64,000 bases of DNA. It comes from an uncultured Bacteroides sp. (lineage in GTDB: Bacteria; Bacteroidota; Bacteroidia; Bacteroidales; Bacteroidaceae). The position numbers and the translations under genes are program-made. The stretch spans positions 1 through 64,000 of the forward strand of contig CALUGY010000052.1 in assembly GCA_944320295.1 (NCBI GenBank). Reading direction: 5' to 3'. Shown here piece by piece: positions 1-7,660 of this stretch. Numbering within the stretch: the stretch's first letter is position 1; the number at the start of each line of letters is the position of its first letter. The notes beneath the pieces were generated by a model, which did no database searches, had not been told where the DNA came from, and saw only the letters and a list, made by a program, of their open reading frames with translations.

Positions 1-124
1 CATCGCCAGGCCTCCCGCCCTTAAAAAATTTCGTCTATCCATATCAATATATTTTTGCTTAATCGTTCAATTTACAGTTCCCATATCACATGCCCACAAA
101 AGCAACGTTTTAGCCACAACAGCC

Positions 125-892
125 TTACCCGTTGTCTTGAGTCAACAAGCTCTCCAGCTCCTCGGCCGTCAGGTGCAGGTGGAACTGCCCCTTGTAGGCC
201 ACGGATATGCCCCCAGTTTCTTCGGAGACGATGACGGCATGTGCATCCGATGCCTGCGATATGCCCAATGCAGCCCGGTGACGCAACCCAAGTTCCTTCG
301 GGATATCCAGGTTGTGCGACACGGGCAGTATGCAGCCGGCCGCCTTGATGCGCTTCTTGCTCACCACCATAGCCCCGTCGTGCAGAGGCGAGTTCTTGAA
401 AAAGATGTTCTCTATGAGCCGCTGGTTGATGTTGGCATCTATCAGCTCGCCCGTGCGTACCACGTCGTCGAGCGGCATGGAGTGTTCAATCACGATGAGC
501 GCCCCCACCTTCTGCTTGCTCATGCTCAGGCAGGCCATGACGATGGGCATGATGTCTTCGTGGCCAGTCTTCTCCTGCTTGTTTCCCGTGAAGAAGCGGA
601 CCAACACGTTGGCATGACGGTGCGAACCGAGCGTGAGCAGGAAGCGGCGAATCTCTTCCTGGAAAAGCACAATGAGGGCCAGCACGCCCACGCTGACCAG
701 CTTGTCGAAGATGGAACCAAGCAGCTTCATCTCCAACACCTGCGACACGACCAGCCATATCAGGATGAATACCAAAATACCGGCAAACACGTTGATGGAG
801 CCGGAAGCTTTCATCAGCTTGTACGTATAGTAAAGCAGGAAGGCTACCAGCAGTATGTCAATAAAATCTTTCAGACTAAAATCGAAGAACAC
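125..892 (-). CDS. cdaA: Diadenylate cyclase CdaA (DAC domain, membrane-bound)
   Basis: Makes the second messenger c-di-AMP from two ATP at the inner membrane. I see three hydrophobic helices in the first 80 residues, then the DAC domain with the DGAMVV motif (LHDGAMVV) and the RHR motif (GLRHRAALG), which are the family signatures for ATP binding and catalysis. The open frame runs further upstream, but that extension is arginine-rich antisense of folP. The GTG at 890-892 (protein beginning VFFDFSLKDF) gives 255 residues, the usual length for Bacteroidetes CdaA, so I choose it. It begins 20 nt downstream of the folP stop, so folP and cdaA are probably co-transcribed, an order common in this phylum. 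No clear Shine-Dalgarno is visible. Confidence 0.93.
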   Translation of the reverse strand: MFFDFSLKDFIDILLVAFLLYYTYKLMKASGSINVFAGILVFILIWLVVSQVLEMKLLGSIFDKLVSVGVLALIVLFQEEIRRFLLTLGSHRHANVLVRFFTGNKQEKTGHEDIMPIVMACLSMSKQKVGALIVIEHSMPLDDVVRTGELIDANINQRLIENIFFKNSPLHDGAMVVSKKRIKAAGCILPVSHNLDIPKELGLRHRAALGISQASDAHAVIVSEETGGISVAYKGQFHLHLTAEELESLLTQDNG

Positions 893-912
893 GGGTATAT
901 ACGTTGTAAAGG

Positions 913-1776
913 TTATACATATAATGATTCTTGCGCACGCATGGCCTGCACGATACGCACCGCCTGCACCGCTTCGCGCACGTCGTGCACACGGAGTATG
1001 TCGGCTCCCCGCTCCAAGCAAAGGGCATGGAGGGCGGTAGTGCCGTTCAACGCATCTTGCGGGTCGACGCCGAGCAGGCGACAAATCATGGACTTGCGCG
1101 ACACGCCCACCAGCAGCGGCAGCTGGAAGACGGAGAAGTCGGCCAAACGGGCCAACAGCTCATAGTTATGCTCCAACGTCTTGCCGAAGCCGAAACCGGG
1201 GTCGAGTATGATGTCCTTCGCACCCAAGTCGCGCAACTGCTGCACTTTGCGTGCGAAGTACATGAACACCTCACGCACCAGGTTGTCGTAGTGGGGGGCT
1301 TGCTGCATGTCTTGCGGCGTGCCCTGCATATGCATCATGACGTAAGGCACACGCAAGCGGGCCACCATGGGAAACATCCCGGCATCCATCTCGCCGGCGG
1401 ATATGTCGTTTATGATGGCCACACCGTACTCCTCCACGCACATGCGAGCCACGTCGGCGCGGAAGGTGTCGACCGACACGATGGCATCGGGACGCACGCG
1501 GCGGACGATTTCCAAACCACGGCGCAGGCGGGCCATCTCCTCCCCGGCCGGGACATCGGCCGCGCCGGGACGCGAAGAATAGGCCCCTATGTCTATCATT
1601 GTGGCCCCCTCGTCCAAAATCTGTTCCACGCGGCGGGCCACCTGCTCATCGGTCTGCATGCGGCTTCCGGCATAAAAGGAGTCGGGCGTCACGTTGAGGA
1701 TTCCCATCACGCAAGGCGTGGAGAGGTCGAGCAAACGGCCGCCCGCGTTGATGTATTTCGAGTAACTTGTCTTCAT
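913..1776 (-). CDS. folP: Dihydropteroate synthase
   Basis: Joins p-aminobenzoate to 6-hydroxymethyl-dihydropterin diphosphate to make dihydropteroate in cytoplasmic folate synthesis; it is the sulfonamide target. Visible DHPS motifs are GILNVTPDSF near the N-terminus (pterin diphosphate loop), YVMMHMQGTP in the middle, ILDPGFGFGKT and the late GVSRKS loop. The frame stays open to 1824, but the ATG at 1774-1776 (MKTSYSKYIN) gives 287 residues, normal for the family. It is the first gene of a leftward pair with cdaA and is divergent from murF. Confidence 0.95.
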   Translation of the reverse strand: MKTSYSKYINAGGRLLDLSTPCVMGILNVTPDSFYAGSRMQTDEQVARRVEQILDEGATMIDIGAYSSRPGAADVPAGEEMARLRRGLEIVRRVRPDAIVSVDTFRADVARMCVEEYGVAIINDISAGEMDAGMFPMVARLRVPYVMMHMQGTPQDMQQAPHYDNLVREVFMYFARKVQQLRDLGAKDIILDPGFGFGKTLEHNYELLARLADFSVFQLPLLVGVSRKSMICRLLGVDPQDALNGTTALHALCLERGADILRVHDVREAVQAVRIVQAMRAQESLYV

Positions 1777-1910
1777 GCAATAAGTCGTTTTCCCTTTCCC
1801 ATGCAAAAGTAAGCAAAAAAGCAATGGCGCAAAGCGCCGGGCGCAATTATTTCAGCATGAGAAACAGACATTTTGCCGCCTTGCGCGAAACAGCGTCTGC
1901 ATAAAAAACC

Positions 1911-1918
1911 TACCTTTG
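1911..1918 (+). promoter_or_regulatory. Bacteroidetes -7 box for murF
   Basis: TACCTTTG matches TAnnTTTG exactly and ends 27 nt before the murF ATG, predicting a leader of about 20 nt. No TTTG lies at the expected 19-21 nt upstream, so the -33 element is weak or absent. Confidence 0.6.
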
Positions 1919-1945
1919 CCCGCAAAAACGGAAATATACACACTC

Positions 1946-3253
1946 ATGGACTTGGATACACTCTACCGGATATTCCGCCGCTCCTCCGGCGTGACCACCG
2001 ACAGCCGCAAGTGCGCGGCAGGTTCCCTGTTTTTTGCCCTGAAGGGCGACACGTTCGACGGCAACACGTTTGCGGCAAAAGCCTTGGACGGCGGCTGCAC
2101 GTATGCCGTGGTGGACAACCCCGCCATCGTGCCGCAAGGCGACGCGCGCTACCTGCTTGTGGACGACACCCTGCAAGCCCTGCAACAACTGGCCCGGACA
2201 CACCGCCGCGCCATGGGCACTCCGATAATTGGCATCACCGGCACCAACGGAAAGACCACCACCAAAGAACTGATGTCGGCCGTGCTTGCACAGAAATATT
2301 GCCTGCTGCACACCGAAGGCAACCTGAACAACGCCATCGGCGTGCCACTCACCCTGCTGCGCCTGCGCCCGGAGCACACGCTGGCCGTGGTGGAAATGGG
2401 TGCCAGCCATCCGGGCGACATCAAAGAACTGGTGGAGATAGCCGAACCGGACTACGGCATAGTGACCAACGTGGGAAAGGCGCATCTGCAAGGCTTCGGC
2501 TCATTGGAGGGCGTGATAAAAACCAAAGGGGAACTCTTCGACTACCTGCGCGGCAAGGGCGGGGCCACGGTGTTCGTGCACGACGACAGTCCCTACCTGA
2601 AGGACATGGCACACGGCCTGACGCAGGTGCTCTATGGAAGCCGCGCCGGGCTGTACGTCAGCGGGCGGAGTTTAGGTTGCGACCCTTACCTGAACCTGGA
2701 GTGGCTGGCCGAAGGCGAAACCGGAACGCCCCACAAAGTGCACACGCACCTGATAGGCGACTACAACCTGCCCAACGTGTTGGCGGCCATAGCCATAGGC
2801 CGATACTTCGGCGTGGAGGCGGAAGCGGCATGCCGGGCCTTGGAAGGATACCTGCCAAGCAACAACCGCTCGCAACTGAAGCGCACGGAAAAGAACACAT
2901 TAATCATAGACGCCTACAACGCCAACCCCACCAGCATGGAGGCGGCCATAGACAACTTCAGCCACATGCAGGCCGAAGGGAAGGTGCTGATACTGGGCGA
3001 CATGCGCGAGCTGGGCGCGGACAGCGCGACGGAACACCGCAAAATAGTGGACCGCTTGGCCCGGGAGCGCGGATTCGACCGCGTGATACTGGTGGGCGAA
3101 CAGTTCGGCATCGCGAACCAAGGCCGCTACCCGCACTATCCCGACACGCAGGCGCTCATCGCCGCATTGCAGGCCGACTGCCCCACGGGCAAGACCATCC
3201 TCATCAAAGGCTCCAACAGCCTGAAGCTGGCCTCCGTGGCCGACTACCTGTGA
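1946..3253 (+). CDS. murF: UDP-MurNAc-tripeptide--D-Ala-D-Ala ligase
   Basis: Cytoplasmic Mur ligase adding D-Ala-D-Ala to the UDP-MurNAc tripeptide, the last soluble step of the peptidoglycan precursor. It shows the ATP loop GITGTNGKTTTKE (about residues 92-104), EMGASHPGDI, the IGDYNLPNVLAA segment of the central domain, and DAYNANPTSM and ILGDMRELG in the C-terminal domain. At 435 residues it has family length. The frame opens earlier at a TTG (1916), but the ATG at 1946 lies correctly behind the -7 box and begins MDLDTLYRIF. Its last 10 nt overlap the 3' end of the convergent VanZ-like gene. Confidence 0.96.
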   Translation: MDLDTLYRIFRRSSGVTTDSRKCAAGSLFFALKGDTFDGNTFAAKALDGGCTYAVVDNPAIVPQGDARYLLVDDTLQALQQLARTHRRAMGTPIIGITGTNGKTTTKELMSAVLAQKYCLLHTEGNLNNAIGVPLTLLRLRPEHTLAVVEMGASHPGDIKELVEIAEPDYGIVTNVGKAHLQGFGSLEGVIKTKGELFDYLRGKGGATVFVHDDSPYLKDMAHGLTQVLYGSRAGLYVSGRSLGCDPYLNLEWLAEGETGTPHKVHTHLIGDYNLPNVLAAIAIGRYFGVEAEAACRALEGYLPSNNRSQLKRTEKNTLIIDAYNANPTSMEAAIDNFSHMQAEGKVLILGDMRELGADSATEHRKIVDRLARERGFDRVILVGEQFGIANQGRYPHYPDTQALIAALQADCPTGKTILIKGSNSLKLASVADYL

Positions 3254-3639
3254 CGCACGGCGCGGCACAACGCCACATATCCGCATAGCGAAGCCAGCAG
3301 CGCGCCCGCGCTGTTGGCGGCAAAGTCCAGCCAGTCGCCACCACGGTAGGAGGTGCAATAGGCTTGCAGCAGCTCCACCGCCCCGCTGAACAACACGGGA
3401 CAGACGAACGCACCCACCCACGCGTGCCAGCGCGGTACGACACCTCGCCGGTGCGCCCGCAAGAACTCCCACCACAACATGCCCGACATGCCGAAATACA
3501 TGCAAAAGTGCACCACCTTATCCAAGTGGGGAATGCGGGACATGCCCAGCGACGGGGGCTTGAAGAACGACAGGTAGGTCACGGCCAATATCACGGCCAG
3601 CGACAACGGGTATTTACGAATATAACGCCATACACACAT
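3244..3639 (-). CDS. VanZ-like small membrane protein
   Basis: A 131-residue protein with about four hydrophobic segments. It has typical VanZ-family spacing: a first helix (LAVILAVTYLSFF), then PHLDKVVHFCMYFGMSGMLW, then a helix with GAVELLQAY followed by GGDWLDFAANSAGALL. VanZ proteins occur widely in Bacteroidetes outside resistance clusters and their biochemical role is uncertain; weak glycopeptide tolerance is known for the original member. There are no van genes nearby, so no resistance role is implied. It is convergent with murF, with a 10-nt overlap of the 3' ends. Confidence 0.85.
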   Translation of the reverse strand: MCVWRYIRKYPLSLAVILAVTYLSFFKPPSLGMSRIPHLDKVVHFCMYFGMSGMLWWEFLRAHRRGVVPRWHAWVGAFVCPVLFSGAVELLQAYCTSYRGGDWLDFAANSAGALLASLCGYVALCRAVRHR

Positions 3640-3658
3640 TTTGTTTACTATTTGTCGC

Positions 3659-3666
3659 CAAAAATA
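3659..3666 (-). promoter_or_regulatory. -7 box for the VanZ-like gene
   Basis: On the minus strand this reads TATTTTTG, an exact TAnnTTTG match, 20 nt upstream of the ATG at 3639. No good -33 box was seen. Confidence 0.5.
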
Positions 3667-3678
3667 CGGAAGTTTTTC

Positions 3679-3686
3679 TACATTTG
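3679..3686 (+). promoter_or_regulatory. -7 box upstream of the NSS transporter; predicts a long leader
   Basis: TACATTTG matches TAnnTTTG exactly. The nearest TTTG upstream (3651-3654) is 24 nt away, a little longer than the usual 19-21. If used, transcription starts near 3693 and the transporter mRNA has a leader of about 270 nt that contains repeat element R1. Confidence 0.5.
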
Positions 3687-3773
3687 CACGTTTTCATACA
3701 CGATTGTAGACAGAAAACCATTGTGATGCCGGGCCGGACGCATCGGTTCCCCGGAGGGGACGCACGGGGGCCG

Positions 3774-3861
3774 CAAGCGCAACATGTACGGAGCGCGGAC
3801 GCGACACGTTGGAAGCACGGACGCAACGCGTTGCGAGCACGCTCGCGACACGTCCGGAGCA
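3774..3861 (+). repeat. Four-unit 22-nt palindromic array, R1
   Basis: Cores acatgt, acacgt, acgcgt and acacgt begin at 3782, 3804, 3826 and 3848, exactly 22 nt apart. The spacer pattern is GAGC/AAGC followed by CGSNCGC. A fainter fifth match (acgcac at 3760) lies upstream. It sits in the predicted leader of the NSS transporter gene. Confidence 0.9.
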
Positions 3862-3963
3862 AAAGCACGGAATACTAAAAGAAACATTACTGAATATCAA
3901 TGATTTAAACGGAACGCGCAACACACGTTCCGCTCATAGTAGAAACAACTAAACACAGGTACC

Positions 3964-5328
3964 ATGAGCAAGAGCAACAGAGCACACTTCGGCACCAAGT
4001 TGGGCGTGATACTCGCCTCGGCAGGCTCGGCGGTAGGGCTGGGCAACATCTGGCGTTTTCCCTACGAAACGGGCAACCACGGCGGCGCGGCCTTCATCCT
4101 GACCTATCTGGGCTGCGTCCTCATCCTGGGCGCACCCATCATGATTGCGGAGTTCCTGATAGGGCGGCGGTCGCGCGCCAACACGGCGCGGGCCTACCAG
4201 AACCTTGCACCCGGCACGCAATGGAAGTGGGTGGGACGCATGGGCGTACTGACCGGATTCCTGATACTGGGCTACTACTCCGTGGTGGCGGGCTGGACGC
4301 TGGAATACACCACACAATCCGTGACAAACAGCTTTGCCGGGCAAGATGCCGAGGGCTTCATCGCCCTGTTCGGCAACTTCGTGGCCAACCCGTGGCGGCC
4401 TGTGTTGTGGATGGCCGTGTTCATGCTGGCCACGCACTTCATCGTGGTACGGGGTGTGGAGAGAGGCATCGAAAAGGCATCCAAGGTGATGATGCCCATG
4501 CTGTTCATTCTGTTGCTCATCTTGGTGGCATGTGCCGTGTCGCTGCCCAATGCGGGCAAGGGCATGGAATTCCTGCTGAAGCCCGACTTCAGCAAGGTGG
4601 ACGGCAGCGTGCTGCTGGGAGCCATGGGACAGGCGTTTTTCTCGCTCAGCGTGGGCATGGGCTGCCTTTGCACCTACGCTTCCTACTTCAAACCGGACAC
4701 CAACCTTGGGCGGACGGCTTTCAGCGTGGCGGTGATAGACACCATGGTGGCCATTCTGGCCGGATTCATCATATTTCCCGCCGCCTTCTCGGTGGGCATA
4801 CAGCCCGACATGGGTCCCAGCCTGCTGTTCATCACGTTGCCCAACGTGTTCCAGCAAGCTTTCGGCGGGCTGCCGTGGCTGGCCGTGCTGCTGTCCGTCA
4901 TGTTCTACATCCTGCTGGCTTTGGCCGCGCTCACGTCCACCATCTCGCTGCACGAAGTGGTGACGGCCTACCTGCATGAGGAGTTTTCCATGAGCCGCCG
5001 CAAGGCAGCCTGGCTGGTGACGGGCGGGTGCACGTTCCTCGGCGTGTTCTGTTCGCTTTCGCTGGGCGTGGGCAAGGAATATACGCTGTTCGGCATGACG
5101 CTGTTCGACCTGTTCGACTTCGTAACGGCCAAAATCATGCTCCCGCTCGGCGGATTCTTCATCTCGCTGTTTGCCGGGTGGTACCTGGACAAGCGCGTGC
5201 TGTGGGAGGAAATCACCAACCGGGGCACGCTCAAGGTGCAGCTGTACCGGCTCATCGTGTTCATCCTGAAGTTCATAGCCCCCATAGGCATCGCGTTCAT
5301 CTTCATCAACGAGCTTGGCTTGATTTGA
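3964..5328 (+). CDS. Sodium-dependent transporter of the NSS (SNF) family
   Basis: Inner-membrane Na+-coupled symporter of the LeuT/NSS fold; bacterial members usually carry amino acids. The N-terminus has the family signature: GTKLGVILASAGSAVGLGNIWRFPYE style spacing, with the AVGLGNIWRFPY substrate/Na+ site of TM1. At 454 residues with about 11-12 helices it has the size of the short bacterial branch. The substrate cannot be told from sequence. The HhH gene follows after 1 nt, so they are co-transcribed. Upstream is a long leader with R1. Confidence 0.92.
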   Translation: MSKSNRAHFGTKLGVILASAGSAVGLGNIWRFPYETGNHGGAAFILTYLGCVLILGAPIMIAEFLIGRRSRANTARAYQNLAPGTQWKWVGRMGVLTGFLILGYYSVVAGWTLEYTTQSVTNSFAGQDAEGFIALFGNFVANPWRPVLWMAVFMLATHFIVVRGVERGIEKASKVMMPMLFILLLILVACAVSLPNAGKGMEFLLKPDFSKVDGSVLLGAMGQAFFSLSVGMGCLCTYASYFKPDTNLGRTAFSVAVIDTMVAILAGFIIFPAAFSVGIQPDMGPSLLFITLPNVFQQAFGGLPWLAVLLSVMFYILLALAALTSTISLHEVVTAYLHEEFSMSRRKAAWLVTGGCTFLGVFCSLSLGVGKEYTLFGMTLFDLFDFVTAKIMLPLGGFFISLFAGWYLDKRVLWEEITNRGTLKVQLYRLIVFILKFIAPIGIAFIFINELGLI

Positions 5329-5329
5329 C

Positions 5330-6271
5330 ATGGGGTGGCGCAACAACTATTCTTATTATTCGCGTAGCACCAGGCGCGGCATCCTGCTGCTCATGATATG
5401 TATGTTTGCCGTGTCGGCCGCCACGTACCTCTGCAAGCGGCAGCGGGCCGCAGCCCCTACCCCCGACGAGCTGGAGGCATGGAAACAAAGCGAGGAATAT
5501 GAGGAATATAAAGCCTTTATGCAGTCCTTGCAAGATGCCGAACAGGCGGAAAAGCGCACGCATGACTATTACCGGGACGAGCGGCAGCCGTCCGGCACCT
5601 TGTTCCCGTTCGACCCCAACAGGGCCGATTCGGCCGACTTCCGCCGCTTGGGACTGCCCGGATGGATGGCGCGCAACATTCTACGCTACAGGGAAAAAGG
5701 CGGCAAATTCCGCCGCGCCGAAGACTTCCGGAAGATTTACGGGCTGACGGAGGAACAGTACACACGCCTTGCACCTTACATCCGCCTGTCGCCTGCCGAC
5801 ACGATGAGGCAAAAGCCCATACAGCTACTGCTATCGCAGGAAAAGGCTGACACCTTGGCAAGGATAGAGAAATACCCTGCCGGTACCGTCGTGGAACTCA
5901 ACGGGGCCGACACCACCGAACTGAAGAAGATTCCGGGTATCGGAAGCGGCATAGCCCGGCTCATCGTGGGATATCGCCAACGCTTAGGAGGATTCTGCCG
6001 CATAGAGCAATTGCGGGAGATAAACTTGGACTACGAACAATTGCGGCCATGGTTGCGTGTAGACACCGCACAAATACGCCGCATCAACCTGAACCGCACC
6101 GGCGTGGAACGTCTGCGCTCACACCCGTACTTCGACTTCTATCAGGCAAAAGCCATTGTGGAGTGGCGCAAGCGGAACGGCAAGTTGCGCAACCTGAAGC
6201 CGTTCGTCCTCTACGAGGAATTCACGGAAGCCGACTTCGAACGGATGCGCCCTTATGTTTGCTTTGAATAA
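5330..6271 (+). CDS. Membrane-anchored helix-hairpin-helix (ComEA-like) protein
   Basis: 313 residues: one N-terminal transmembrane segment (about 17-35), a charged stretch, then repeated helix-hairpin-helix DNA-binding units. The clearest reads LKKIPGIGSGIARLIVGYR (about 201-219); others surround FRRLGLPGWMARNILRYR and the C-terminal NLNRTGVERL segment. The units resemble ComEA, which binds incoming DNA in competence, but no other competence genes are nearby, so the role is open. The ATG lies 1 nt after the transporter stop. It is convergent with the LolD-like gene, 7 nt away. Confidence 0.8.
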   Translation: MGWRNNYSYYSRSTRRGILLLMICMFAVSAATYLCKRQRAAAPTPDELEAWKQSEEYEEYKAFMQSLQDAEQAEKRTHDYYRDERQPSGTLFPFDPNRADSADFRRLGLPGWMARNILRYREKGGKFRRAEDFRKIYGLTEEQYTRLAPYIRLSPADTMRQKPIQLLLSQEKADTLARIEKYPAGTVVELNGADTTELKKIPGIGSGIARLIVGYRQRLGGFCRIEQLREINLDYEQLRPWLRVDTAQIRRINLNRTGVERLRSHPYFDFYQAKAIVEWRKRNGKLRNLKPFVLYEEFTEADFERMRPYVCFE

Positions 6272-6278
6272 ACGCCCG

Positions 6279-6935
6279 TCAAACGTTGCACACCATGCCG
6301 TCCACAAGGCGTATGGTACGGTCGGTCAGGCGTGCCAGTCCCTCGTCGTGCGTCACTATGATGAATGTCTGCCCCAAACGGTCGCGCAGGTCGAAGAACA
6401 GACGGTGCAACTCTTCCTTGTTGTGCGTGTCGAGGCTGCCCGAGGGCTCGTCGGCCAACACCACGGCGGGGTGGTTTATCAGGGCGCGGGCCACGGCCAC
6501 GCGTTGTTTCTCCCCTCCCGACAATTCGTTGGGTTTGTGCAATGCCCGGTCTTCCAACGACAGGAGCCTGAGCATCTGGCGTGCGGCCTGTTCCGCCTCC
6601 CTGCTTCCGCATCCGCCTATGAGGGCGGGAATCATGACGTTCTCCAACGCCGTAAATTCCGGCAACAGCTGGTGGAACTGGAACACGAAGCCTATGCGCT
6701 TGTTTCGGAAAGCTGCCAGCTCGCGTTCACGCATACGTCCCACATCCGTGCCGTCTATCATCACTATGCCCCCATCGGGCCGGTCGAGCGTACCGATTAT
6801 CTGGAGCAGGGTGGTTTTGCCCGCACCGCTCGGTCCCACGATGCTCACTACTTCGCCTTTCTGCACCTCCATGTCGATGCCGCGCAATACTTGCAGGGTA
6901 CCGAAACTCTTCGTTATGTTCGTTAGCTGTATCAT
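6279..6935 (-). CDS. ABC transporter ATPase, LolD/MacB type
   Basis: A 218-residue ATPase with Walker [11 protein letters not shown]-loop [15 protein letters not shown] signature [15 protein letters not shown], Walker [13 protein letters not shown] and H-loop IVTHD. The SGSLD and [10 protein letters not shown] forms are typical of LolD-like ATPases that work with FtsX-fold permeases in lipoprotein release. No permease gene is adjacent, so the partner is elsewhere. It is the last gene of a leftward operon, 7 nt after tcdA. Confidence 0.88.
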   Translation of the reverse strand: MIQLTNITKSFGTLQVLRGIDMEVQKGEVVSIVGPSGAGKTTLLQIIGTLDRPDGGIVMIDGTDVGRMRERELAAFRNKRIGFVFQFHQLLPEFTALENVMIPALIGGCGSREAEQAARQMLRLLSLEDRALHKPNELSGGEKQRVAVARALINHPAVVLADEPSGSLDTHNKEELHRLFFDLRDRLGQTFIIVTHDEGLARLTDRTIRLVDGMVCNV

Positions 6936-6942
6936 ACGATAT

Positions 6943-7656
6943 TCATAGTCTTTTAATCACATATTCCGCCAAATAGCACCCAAAGACGGCAGGCATGTAG
7001 CTCACCGTGCCACAGGTGGACTTCTTGTTCTGCTCTTCGTCTGTTAACTGTATGGCCGAGGCATCTGCCTGCTCCGTACTGAATACCACGGGCAGTTTAC
7101 GCTTGACCCCCATCTTCTGCAAGCGTTTGCGTACCGCCTTGCTCAGCCCGCAATGGTACGTCTCGCTGATGTCCGCAAAACGGATTTGGGTAATATCGCT
7201 CTTGGCTCCCGCTCCCATGCTGGAAACAATACGGATGCGCCTGCGCAATGCTTCCGCAATAAGGTGGCATTTGGGTGCCAAAGTGTCTATGGCATCCACG
7301 ATGAAGTCGTAGTTTGCCGCGTCAAGCAGCGCAGGAATCTGTTCGTCCTTCAGGAAGACGGGCAGCACACGCAATTGCAGTTCCGGGTTGATATCCTTGA
7401 AACGGGCAGCCAACACGTCGACTTTGGCCTGCCCTATGGTAGAGTGCAAGGCCGGCAGCTGTCGGTTGATGTTGGTGGGCTGCACCGCGTCTGCATCCAC
7501 AAGGGTCAGCTGCCCCACGCCGGCACGGCACAGCATTTCGGCGGCATAGGCGCCTACGCCTCCCACACCCACTACCAATACATGCGCACGACGCAGGCGT
7601 TCCATTTTTTCATCGCCCAACAAGAGGGCGGTACGTTGTTGCCAGTCTTCTGCCAT
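6943..7656 (-). CDS. tcdA: tRNA threonylcarbamoyladenosine dehydratase (TcdA/CsdL)
   Basis: An E1-like/ThiF-fold enzyme that uses ATP to cyclise t6A37 of tRNA into ct6A. It shows the nucleotide-binding glycine loop [20 protein letters not shown], and the [10 protein letters not shown] segment typical of the ThiF fold. The C-terminal [14 protein letters not shown] segment fits the TcdA branch rather than ThiF or MoeB. The frame extends upstream into the antiporter gene. The ATG at 7654-7656 ([14 protein letters not shown]) gives 237 residues, the family size, 4 nt after the antiporter stop. Confidence 0.9.
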   Translation of the reverse strand: MAEDWQQRTALLLGDEKMERLRRAHVLVVGVGGVGAYAAEMLCRAGVGQLTLVDADAVQPTNINRQLPALHSTIGQAKVDVLAARFKDINPELQLRVLPVFLKDEQIPALLDAANYDFIVDAIDTLAPKCHLIAEALRRRIRIVSSMGAGAKSDITQIRFADISETYHCGLSKAVRKRLQKMGVKRKLPVVFSTEQADASAIQLTDEEQNKKSTCGTVSYMPAVFGCYLAEYVIKRL

Positions 7657-7660
7657 ACGT

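Larger units (their letters stand above)
3640..3963. other. Divergent spacer with two promoters and repeat R1
   Basis: This 324-nt gap between the VanZ-like gene and the NSS transporter holds back-to-back -7 boxes (3659-3666 minus, 3679-3686 plus) and the four-unit palindromic array R1. The last 90 nt are AT-rich leader with no recognisable gene. Confidence 0.7.

Noticed and set aside
1..124. A possible leftward start codon (cat at 1-3) of a gene off the left edge
   Set aside because: Only the three bases are inside the window, so no coding sequence can be judged. The rest of 1-124 shows no gene.
893..1084. N-terminal extension of CdaA to an ATG at 1084
   Set aside because: The extra 64 residues overlap folP and are Arg/Cys-rich without similarity to CdaA. 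The GTG at 892 gives the usual length.
137..1165. Long plus-strand frames antisense to cdaA and folP (and similar long frames opposite other genes)
   Set aside because: They are shadows in a GC-rich genome, rich in His/Gln/Arg, with no recognisable domain, while the opposite strand encodes clear families.
3244..3639. VanZ-like gene as evidence of glycopeptide resistance
   Set aside because: No vanS/R/H/A/X homologues are nearby, and single VanZ-like genes are common in Bacteroidetes.
5330..6271. HhH protein as part of a competence cluster
   Set aside because: No comEC, comF or type IV pilus genes are adjacent; the fold alone does not prove DNA uptake.
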